Of a stretch of 64,000 bases of DNA, positions 49,501 through 57,100 are shown one piece after another. Below the pieces are notes generated by a model. It was not told where the DNA came from, made no database searches, and saw only the letters and a program-made list of their open reading frames with translations. Made by a program: the position numbers and the translations under genes. Source of the DNA: Orthonyx spaldingii (taxonomy: Eukaryota > Chordata > Aves > Passeriformes > Orthonychidae). Position 1 is the stretch's first letter. Every line of letters starts with the position of its first letter. Location of the stretch: the NCBI GenBank assembly GCA_013397795.1, contig VZTJ01004018.1:1-64000 (forward strand), in the 5' to 3' direction.

Positions 49501-50645
49501 AAAATTTGAAAATGGAGGAGTGCTGTTTCTGTTTTGTCCTCTTAGCATTTAGATTTCTTAGAAGTAATGCTCTGAATGATGCTCAGTTCTTTTGATGAAG
49601 TAAGTACTCTTACTTGGAGTTTTAAGCTGTGTAAACCCTGTTCTCTATTGATATAAATATTCAGATCTTGTTTAATTGTTATTGTAACCAATTTTACTTT
49701 CTTTTTCAGAATCCTAAAATTCTTCTGTTAGATGAAGCAACAAGGTAAGAAGGAAAAGAAATAGAAACTTAGAAATTATGTACCTGTAAAACTCAAGAGT
49801 TGGGAACTGTTCTCTCTTCTTTCTTTCTCTGCATGTCGTTATACATTATCTAGCCCCTTATTGCTCTCTACTCACAAAAAAGAATGTGCCTTCTAGAATG
49901 TGTGACTTGATTAGGAGACCTAGAATGAAAGCTGTTTATGCAAAGCAGAAAGGATAGCTGGTACATTGTGATTTTTCATGGAGTTAAATTTGTAATATGT
50001 AACATGATTTTGAAACATATACTTAAGGCTTTTTTGTATCTTTAGTTTAAACTTAGATCTTAGTGTAAAAGAGATAGGATTATTCTGCAGTGTAACTGAT
50101 CTTTTTTCCACTGACTTAATTTGGTGTTATTTCTCTGTGCTTATTTTTGCATATGAGAATATGCAATGCTTGTAACTTGGATGTGAGCATTAAGTGTGTT
50201 CACAAAACTTTCCTGCAGTTCCAGTGGTTCATCTTCACCACAAACAGGGAGGGTTTGCAGTTTTGGCAAAACAAGCCTAATGCATACAAAACCAACCTGT
50301 CCTAAAATAACAAATATCCTCCTCTCTCCCATCCCCACCCCATTTGTTACTAGTGCTTTGGATGCTGAAAATGAGTATCTGGTGCAAGAAGCTCTGGACC
50401 GGCTGATGGAAGGGAGGACAGTCCTAATTATTGCTCACCGTCTGTCTACTATTCAAAATGCTGATTTCGTTGCAGTCCTTGGCCAGGGTAAAATTCTTGA
50501 ATGTGGGAAACATGAGGAACTACTTGCAAATCCAAATGGACTTTTCAGGAAACTAATGCAGAAACAAGCTTTTCTTCAGAACAGTGATACTTTTGCATTA
50601 GATTTACAATCCAGAGAAAAGGATATATTAAGAGAAAATGTATGA
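28384..50645 (+). CDS. ABCB10: ABCB10: mitochondrial inner-membrane ABC half-transporter (5' end in gap)
   Basis: Exons: 28384-28505 (partial), 35583-35783, 36137-36339, 38004-38138, 39506-39652, 40414-40549, 42956-43051, 45466-45675, 45940-46019, 47719-47899, 48144-48187, 49710-49744 and 50354-50645. All phases join, giving 626 visible residues. The order is the end of a basic, arginine-rich presequence, six transmembrane helices (exons 2-6), then one nucleotide-binding domain. The domain has Walker A GPSGTGKS, Q-loop TVSQEP, signature LSGGQ, Walker B ILLLDEA with the catalytic glutamate, D-loop SALD and H-loop AHRLS. All catalytic residues are present. The family member works as a homodimer in the inner mitochondrial membrane, is tied to haem synthesis and biliverdin export, and is induced by GATA1 in erythroid cells. 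The true start is missing. The C-terminus carries a charged tail that looks longer than I recall for mammals. Confidence 0.97.
28506..35582 (+). other. ABCB10 intron 1
   Basis: A 7.1-kb AT-rich intron. No LINE tail is recognised with confidence, though 30640-30690 has a phrase resembling CR1. A 27-codon open frame with a strong initiation context lies at 33770-33853. A G-run/C-run hairpin with TTTTGGGG repeats lies near 35085-35108. Confidence 0.55.
35583..35783 (+). CDS. ABCB10: ABCB10 exon 2 (TM helices 1-2)
   Basis: Encodes VGFLAVSSVISMSAPFFMGK (helix 1), a loop, and a second hydrophobic stretch with FLCGGAANATRVYLMQ. The acceptor is GATTTGCAG and the donor GCAG|GTAAAA. Confidence 0.96.
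36137..36339 (+). CDS. ABCB10: ABCB10 exon 3 (first intracellular coupling region)
   Basis: Encodes GQRIVKRLRATMFSS through FFDKTRTGELINRLSSD and TENLSDGLRAG, the conserved coupling-helix segment of ABCB half-transporters. It is separated from exon 2 by only 353 bp. Confidence 0.97.
36340..38003 (+). other. ABCB10 intron 3
   Basis: AT-rich intron, no recognised element. Confidence 0.5.
38004..38138 (+). CDS. ABCB10: ABCB10 exon 4 (TM helices 3-4)
   Basis: A 45-codon exon encodes FFMSPSLAAFVLSVVPPLAV and the following IYGRYLRKLTKMTQDSLAEA. The acceptor is TTCTTCTAG and the donor CACAG|GTAACC. Confidence 0.95.
39506..39652 (+). CDS. ABCB10: ABCB10 exon 5
   Basis: Encodes LAEERIGNIRTVRAFGQEVA and the long cytosolic/matrix helix up to ARAGFFGA. 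It is in phase on both sides. Confidence 0.96.
40414..40549 (+). CDS. ABCB10: ABCB10 exon 6 (TM helices 5-6)
   Basis: Encodes [20 protein letters not shown] then the GELSSFLMYAFWVGISIGG segment. Confidence 0.96.
42055..42078. repeat. (TTAG)6 microsatellite
   Basis: Six perfect TTAG units within ABCB10 intron 6, flanked by TA-rich sequence. Confidence 0.9.
42956..43051 (+). CDS. ABCB10: ABCB10 exon 7
   Basis: Encodes [20 protein letters not shown] and LIEKKPQLPFN, the linker from the last membrane helix to the nucleotide-binding domain. Confidence 0.96.
43052..45465 (+). other. ABCB10 intron 7
   Basis: AT-rich intron. It contains a near-perfect 21-bp palindrome (arms 43312-43321 and 43323-43332) and a 10-bp inverted repeat (44803-44812 and 44820-44829). 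No gene or LINE is recognised. Confidence 0.55.
45466..45675 (+). CDS. ABCB10: ABCB10 exon 8 (Walker A)
   Basis: Encodes the A-loop region (VEFAYPTRPE) and Walker A GPSGTGKS. The residue before the invariant GK is threonine, which the consensus allows. Confidence 0.97.
45940..46019 (+). CDS. ABCB10: ABCB10 exon 9 (start of Q-loop)
   Basis: Encodes TITVDGFDIRQLNPLWFRTK and ends TVSQ, placing the Q-loop glutamine at the exon edge. Confidence 0.95.
46742..46789. repeat. Palindrome plus adjacent hairpin
   Basis: GAATACATGTATTC (46742-46755) is a perfect 14-bp palindrome. Nine bases later TACCAGTAGG (46765-46774) pairs exactly with CCTACTGGTA (46780-46789) over a 5-nt loop. Confidence 0.7.
46968..47405 (-). 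repeat. CR1 LINE 3' end in ABCB10 intron 9
   Basis: The + strand starts CATAGACTATTTTGGGTTGG and GGGGACCTTTAAATGTCATC, the complement of a CR1 tail. The minus strand encodes an RT C-terminus remnant (FKLKGGWFRLDIRKTCFTM). It is inserted antisense to ABCB10, 5'-truncated and decayed. Confidence 0.9.
47719..47899 (+). CDS. ABCB10: ABCB10 exon 10
   Basis: Encodes EPILFSCSIAENIAYGAEDP and the helical subdomain to VVGEKGILLS. The signature motif LSGGQ is split by the next intron after LS plus one base. Confidence 0.96.
48144..48187 (+). CDS. ABCB10: ABCB10 exon 11 (ABC signature)
   Basis: A 44-nt exon encodes the rest of the signature (GGQKQRIAIARALLK). It sits after a 244-bp intron with a pyrimidine-rich acceptor. 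Confidence 0.95.
48188..49709 (+). other. ABCB10 intron 11
   Basis: AT-rich intron separating the ABC signature from Walker B. No recognised element. Confidence 0.5.
49710..49744 (+). CDS. ABCB10: ABCB10 exon 12 (Walker B, 35-nt microexon)
   Basis: Only 35 nt, encoding NPKILLLDEAT with the Walker B aspartate and catalytic glutamate. Skipping it would break the frame and remove ATP hydrolysis. Confidence 0.95.
50354..50645 (+). CDS. ABCB10: ABCB10 exon 13 (D-loop, H-loop, C-terminus)
   Basis: Encodes the D-loop SALDAENEYL, the H-loop IIAHRLSTIQ and the C-terminal helix (LFRKLMQKQAFLQ). It then runs into a charged tail ending SREKDILRENV before TGA. Confidence 0.97.
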
Positions 50646-50709
50646 GACAATGTATGAATAATGGAACTTACAAACTACAAAAAATATAACTTATGTTTCA
50701 GTTATGTAA

Positions 50710-50715
50710 AATAAA
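50710..50715 (+). terminator. ABCB10: Candidate proximal ABCB10 poly(A) signal
   Basis: A canonical AATAAA lies 64 bp after the stop, followed within about 40 bp by T-rich and GT-containing sequence. Further AATAAA hexamers occur at 51237-51242 and 51879-51884, so longer 3' UTRs are possible. Confidence 0.55.
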
Positions 50716-51874
50716 TGTTATATTTTTCCAAAATGTAGAAAATATTCTTTTGAAACTTAAATGTGTTTAAACTTTTTATTGAAAGCTTTTTAATAACTAT
50801 TGTAACATTTAAAAATATCTGTACACTGAGATAATTTCAGTGCATAGTTTTTTCTGCCTGTGTTACGTTGAGACTGTCTAGAATCTTGTTTGCTGTATGA
50901 AGATGTGCTCCATTCTCAAGTAAGTTCAGTATTTTAAAGGTAATTAAATGACAATCTTATCATTTTCATACCATTGTCTCTCTCTTTCCAAGTAACTTTT
51001 GCATTTTGTGCTTGTCAGTAGTTTTAAAATGCTGGAACTCAAAAATGCATGACACTAACACACACTGAAAGTTCTGTCTGACTTCCACTGCACTGTCCTT
51101 CCAGTTACCATTTGTTCTGAAATGTGATTACATGTTTTGAACTTGATTGTGATCCCCATCTACAGTTCCTGTAGAGAATTACATATAAAAACACATTTTA
51201 GAGAGTATGAAAGCATGAGTTGGAGGAAAGTTCTTTAATAAAACAAACAACCCAACAGAAAAAAAGGCAACCAAACAAAAAAACCTGACTTTACAAAAAG
51301 GACAAAGGAAGTGTATTACTATATGAAGTCTGCATAACAAAATCTAAAAGTTGCATGCCTTTTCTTCCGTTTTCTATTTTACCATTTCTTTAGTTTCACT
51401 TCCTTTCTAAGATAACATCTGAAAGAACATGCCTGCCCATATATGGTTTTTGTCCTTTTTAAAGGTATATGTTAGTTTTGTATTGTTAATTAAAATTTCA
51501 GTGATAGAAATAATGAATTTTACCTAACTACTTTACTAGAAACAACTAGTAAAAACCTTCTCAAGGACAACTAGTAAAAAAGCAGCATTACATTAATTTG
51601 AATAACTACAGGAGGATATGTTTGGCAGTGAAGAGTTTGCCTCATGTTTCTAATTGAAGAGTCTCTTTCAATAGAATCTCTGAAGATGCAAAACCTCACA
51701 AGATGATTTAAAAAAGCTAGAAACTTCTCAGGTCACATTGAAACTCATCTATGCCTGGAAAACTTGTTGCTAGAAGACCTTATTGGCAATAGCTGAAATA
51801 CCTAGTGCTGGGCAAGCTTAAAATGTTAGTGCCATTAACGGCACCTTGTGGAATACAGTGAAAACATTAGAGAA

Positions 51875-51912
51875 TGAAAATAAAATTACATCCACATGTA
51901 ATTTTATCTTCA
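51875..51912. repeat. 17-bp inverted repeat containing an AATAAA
   Basis: Arms 51875-51891 and 51896-51912 pair over a 4-nt loop (CCAC) with a single A/C mismatch; the inner 12 bp are perfect. The left arm includes AATAAA at 51879-51884. It lies 1.2 kb after the ABCB10 stop, in the 3' UTR or just beyond. Confidence 0.75.
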
Positions 51913-53539
51913 GATATAGTTTGCCTAGAAGCAAATGTTGTACTGAAGATATGCCAAAAATACTCCTGACCCAATGTTTAATTTCAATGTTGACTGCCAG
52001 TTAATGTATTTAGAGGGGTTTGAATCTTTAAACCTCACTCATGTAATTTCTCCTTAGGTGAGAATCAGTGAGCCCCTTTATTCCTGTATTTACATGGGTT
52101 ACAGGAATTACTTGCAGCTGAACTGAATGAGTGTTTCGTGTCTTTTGTTCATTCTTCGCCCTGGCAGATATTGCAGCCTACAGAGAAGTGTGAAAAACTA
52201 CACAAAAGCTCTAGTCCACAGAAAGGCAAATGTTTATCATAACAGGTATATTGGATAGCAGACTTTATTTGAGTTAGAACCACTCAGAATACTCCTTGGG
52301 GTATTTATGGGACAGCCAAGAACTGGTTAAGTCTCTAACTGGTATCAGTATAAATTATTTCTGTGTCGAAAATGAAATTTGAATGTTGAGTTGTATCCTC
52401 TCTCTTGAAGATGGAGCTCTTAAACAGAGGACTGGGACAGCAAAGGAAGCCAACAAATTCCCTGATGAGGTGTAGCTAGGTAGAGACAGGGTTCAATCAG
52501 AAAAAAACAACTGTTCATGCTGCATCATATTAAATATTTTAGGAATGAGCTGTGAAGTGGAGCTTTCAGTTTTTAAAATAATTTGAATGTCACCAATTGT
52601 GAATGTTGGGAAATGTGGATGTCAGCTTGAATTTTTTTCCAGTTTTTCCATATTTGCTTGTTTGTGTGTGCATTTCCTGGTTTGGTTTGTTTGTTTTTCG
52701 TGATGAAGTGACAGTAACATGATGATTTAGCATCGTATGTATAAAGAAGGCTATATAGAAGGATACTACATTAATGTAACAGTATAGTGAAGCTCCACTA
52801 AATTTTGGTATTTTGCTTTTCACATAAACTCAAAGCCAAAGGAGATGACTTGAATGAAGATGACAAAGCACTGACACTGACAGGTGCCTCATACTTCAGT
52901 CCTGCCAGATGAACCATCTCAAGTTCACCTCATCTACATTTTGCATTCAGTCACATTGACCACAATCCACATAGCCTAACAGCCCTGACTCTCTCATCAA
53001 AGAACATATTTTTGGAAAGTTATGGGAATTTTTTTTTTAATATTCTGTTTTTAGTTAATTTTATCTTAACTGATTAGCTTTGTTGATAATATATATTCAA
53101 CTCAACTTCTTCCCCAAGCAGATGGTACGTACCTATCTTCTGAAAGCTTTTCCATGCAAACTAATGCCGTAGAGCTTTTTCTTTCCGTGAGGAAAATTTA
53201 GTTTCCCTTGAAGGCTAAAATCCATTTCTATACCACTGAATAGCTGTAGTGCATGATATACCATAGATGTGAAACATATCAAGGTTTGCAGGGAATATGG
53301 TTTTGTATATATATTTATTTAGAAATTTGGGGACAAACACAGGTATGCACAGGCTATTTTAAAGATAAGTCAACTCTTAGTGAAAAATACGTCCTTCCAA
53401 ATGGTCTTTGAACAGCTGCTTTTGTGCATATCCAGCCTTTCCCTGCTCTAGCTGGTTACTGCCAGCTAACCGCATGAGCTCATTGAGAAATGGTACCCAA
53501 ACCCCGCCTTGTGAATCCTCCTGGGAACGTCCCGGAGAA

Positions 53540-53965
53540 CCAAGCCTATCTTCAGGACTATGTGAGCGAGAGGACGGTGTTTTCGTGTGACGCTGCGGGC
53601 GGGGAGCGCTGAGGCGGAGCCCGGCGCACCATTCACCTTCCAACAGCAGGGGTACCGCATCTGCACGGCCGCTCGGACAGCCGTGGCGGGGTTTCCGCTA
53701 CTCCCCGGCAGGGCCCGCGCCGCGCTCGGCTCCGCTCGGGTCTGTTCGGCTCCACCTGCTGTCGTTCGGCTCCTCCCAGTACCGCTCGGCTCCGCCCGTG
53801 CACATTCGGCTTCGTTCGGCTCCCACCGGTCGCGCTCGGCACCCGGCAGTTCCCGCGCGGCCCCGCCCCGTGGTGACGCGCTCAGCGGGCGCCCGGCGGG
53901 AGCGCGGGCTTGGCGCTGCTCCCGCATCCACAGGCGTGTTCCCGGCAGCTCCCGCATCCACAGCC
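53540..53965 (+). promoter_or_regulatory. NUP133: NUP133 CpG-island promoter and 5' UTR
   Basis: GC/CpG-rich sequence leads up to the NUP133 start codon. It contains a TGTGACGC element (half CRE-like) near 53586, GC boxes and a 10-bp-periodic repeat at 53721-53840. No TATA box is seen, as usual for housekeeping promoters. The transcription start cannot be placed from sequence. Confidence 0.65.
53721..53840 (+). repeat. Degenerate 10-bp repeat, TCGGC every 10 or 20 bp
   Basis: TCGGC/TCGGG occurs at 53726, 53736, 53746, 53766, 53786, 53806, 53816 and 53836: all offsets are exact multiples of ten. The unit is close to TCCGYTCGGC. The intervening registers keep C-rich relics of the unit. It lies 125-245 bp before the NUP133 ATG. 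Confidence 0.8.
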
Positions 53966-53980
53966 ATGTTCCCGTCGGCT
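53921..53980 (+). repeat. 30-bp tandem duplication spanning the NUP133 start codon
   Basis: Copies 53921-53950 and 53951-53980 match at 26 of 30 positions, and a partial third copy follows. The second copy carries the initiator ATG (53966-53968). The first has GTG at the matching place (53936-53938), in the same reading frame. Confidence 0.85.
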
Positions 53981-54150
53981 CCCGCCTCCCCGCGGACTCC
54001 GGGCGGCTCGGCCCGCAGGGCCCTCGGCAGCGCCGCGCCCAGCCCTCTCTCCCGGCCGGGCGGCAAGAAGAGCCTGCCCGTCGTGGCGGCGGCCGCCTCG
54101 CCGGTGCTGTTCTCGCCGGCGGCGCGGAGGAGCGGCTCCCTCTCGGCGCG
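53966..54150 (+). CDS. NUP133: NUP133 exon 1
   Basis: Residues 1-61 and two bases of codon 62: a low-complexity Ala/Pro/Ser/Arg N-terminus with phosphorylatable SP and TP sites. The donor is GCGCG|GTGAGT. Confidence 0.93.
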
Positions 54151-57100
54151 GTGAGTCCCGCAGAGCCGGCGTTGGTGTTAGGTGCTCGAGCCAGTGTGGG
54201 TTACATTACAGTACTGTACATTAAAGCCATGAATATATGGTACCGCGTGTTCAGCGTTGTGAACGCCTCTGAGTAGGTTTTGAATTCGACGGTTGCTCAG
54301 ATGTATCCCTGTGTGATACAGATATGATATATGAAAATAATAAGAACTTCGGTATTTAAAAAGATAAAATAGTCAGAATTCAGGCATTTCACACCCACTG
54401 ACCCCTTCTCCCCAGCTTCCTGTCTTCTCCCTTCCATGTGAATCAAAACTGAGATGTAACATGAGCCCCAGATCAGTTTCAGGCTTCATAATCTTTTTTC
54501 AGGAGCAGCTGTTTATTGTGTTGTTGAGATAAAGAGGATTGCCCATGTTCAGTTTTGGGGAACTTTTACTTCAAGTCTGCTTAATAATTTTAGCAAACTG
54601 GGTGTCAGGATTGATTTCTAGCTGTGTATCATCAGCTTTTGTCATTTCACACTGGGAGGTCTGAGACATCATTTTGCTTGTGAGGAGAAATAAAAAGAAG
54701 GCATTAACTTCTAAAAGTAGAGAAATTTGCCCACCTAATTGTGTTCAAAAGACAAGATAGACCTATGCTGTTCCAGAGAGAGAAGGGGGGAAAGATGCAA
54801 AGCAGCTTTTATAAATTATATTGTGAAACAGGTAAGAACTGCAGTCTCCACAGCAAACTAAGGGTTGTAGAAGTGCTGTCTGATCCAAGCTGCCATGAGT
54901 GTTTAAAGTGTTGCACAGCATGTCCTGCCCAGCAGTGCCACAGCTAGGGATGGAAGTAGGCCCTGCAGTCAGGGAAGAGCTTCTGCTAAACCTCTCCTGG
55001 CATTGTGAATGTCTTTATTCCGTGAATAACCAGAGTGTAGAGAAGTTGAACAGTGAGTTTGTTGCTAGTGGAGTAATGCACATTCAAAGTCAGTTCTTTA
55101 AAAACAAATAATTTGATGACAGCTAGCAACTTGTAAGAAAGCTACCAAATTATTGCTTTAGGTGGTGTTCCCAGAGGAAGCATGTTTATTTTACGTAAAT
55201 GTGTTTCTAAATAGATACTAATGAAGTAAATGTCTGCTGAAACTGATGAAGAAGCAATAAAAAGTTAATTATAACTGTTTGTTTTCTTTAAGAGCGACTC
55301 CTACGAGAGTTATCCAGCTTCCTACAGCAACTGAGACTGTTAACTATGATGTTAAGGCTTTTGGATCCTCTCTGCCTGTTAAGGTTATGGAAGCCCTGAA
55401 GAAGGCTGATGGTAAGAATTGATGTTGTTTTTGTCAATGAATATTGACAGGTAAGGGAAGTCTTAGCATGTTGTTGACGCCATTGAAATGCTGACTTTAC
55501 AGGAGAAGCTAAAATGTCTGTGCCTTGTTTTGTTATCTATGGAACAATAATTGTAATAATACCCGTTTGGATGTGAATGCATGAAAATATCCTTCAGGTG
55601 CTGCTTATGCAATTTATTGTAAAATCCAAGGTTATAAAGAAAGAAGCAATAAGTAAAAGTTACTAAAAATCTACTCTTGGCTTTCTCACCTTTTTTACTT
55701 GTTTTGATTCTGTTGTGTCCTAGAGAGGATGCTTTATTTTTTTCTTTATTTTTAATCCCTATTTGTTATCTCTTCTAAAAGCCTCAGTGATACAAACCTT
55801 TCCCTGAGTTCAAACAATTTTTTTCTCTGTGGATAAGTTTTCCCTTTATAGAAGATACAAGAGGAACCAAATAGGTATCTTAAAAATAACGTTAAAATTT
55901 GTTGAGTGATTTACAAGGTATTATAATCTGCTCTGAACAGATGGAAATGGGTTTTAGGGTTGTCTTTTCATTCTCAAAAGTTGAGGGTTTATCAAATGGA
56001 TTTTTAAACTAGATGGAGTAATTTGATATGTTAATCAAATAGATGGAAATTCTAACATGGAAACTAATTTAATAGAAAGTATTTCTTATTTTCATATAAG
56101 AATGAAAATTTATTGGTTTAAAGGTTACTCTGCAGTGTTTTAAGAATCTGAACACTTTAAAAAAATTACTTTTTTATGTAGCTGATGACCAGCTGAGCGT
56201 TCAAGTGGATGAAAGTGGATGGGCCTGGCTAGTTCATAAAGAGAGGCTGATTATTTGGAAGATTGGTCAGTCTGCAGTAGCTAAGGTAACTGAAGGGTCA
56301 AGATGGAAGAAAGTCTGTGTTTTATGCAATTTGAACTGGTTATGCAGTTACGAGGTTGGGGATTTTTTTTTCAAATGGAGTTTGTCTGGTTTCCCCCAAA
56401 AGCAATAGGATTGGTATGAATTCATGCTAACAAGAGTAACTGAAACTCAGGCTTTTGAGAGAGCTTATAATTTTTATATTCTTCTCTTCTGTTTTAATTG
56501 TCACCTTGACACTAAGATTAATTCTTTGTATTTTAATAGGTGTGACTCTTATGTTGGATAATCTTGATAAAGATTATTTTGACAACTAAAAACTAGTTGA
56601 CATGTTGCATATTGGTTTAGATTATGCTAGGACTAATTTTCAACTTGTCAAAAACACCCCAAACCACAGTTAATTTCAGAGGTACTGAATATGTGTTTCA
56701 CCTAGATAGCTTAGGTCAAGAATTTTTTTTTATCCCCTCTGTACAGTGTTTCTTTCAGCATCGTTTCAATGATGGTCAGAGAAAAACTGTAGTTACAAAA
56801 TCAATTTCTTTCAATCAGGGCAATGTACGTTAATTATACAGGTCCTGCACTTACTGGGGAGCATCAGATATACACATTCTGGCACTTGGAGAGATTTTTC
56901 AAGGGATAAAAATTTTTCTGGTTAACTTCAAGGGTGTAGGGGAATGAGGAGTGTTTCCCCTCTCTACTCTGTTAGTACCTAATAAGCTTTCTCAAGCACT
57001 TCTAGTTTAATTTTTTTAGAATATTGTAATAAGGAGTAGTCAAATAATCCCTGATAGAAATAATTCAATATTGTAGTGTTGTGAGGAACACTCAGAAATA

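Larger units (their letters stand above)
50646..53700 (+). other. ABCB10 3' UTR and ABCB10-NUP133 spacer
   Basis: AT-rich DNA without recognised coding sequence. It becomes GC-rich after about 53.5 kb, where the NUP133 promoter island begins. The gap from the ABCB10 stop to the NUP133 ATG is only 3.3 kb and both genes read the same way. Confidence 0.6.

Noticed and set aside
53466..54066. Long minus-strand and alternative-frame open frames around NUP133 exon 1
   Set aside because: CpG-rich DNA has few stop codons in any frame. Only the frame starting at 53966 matches the NUP133 family and splices in phase.
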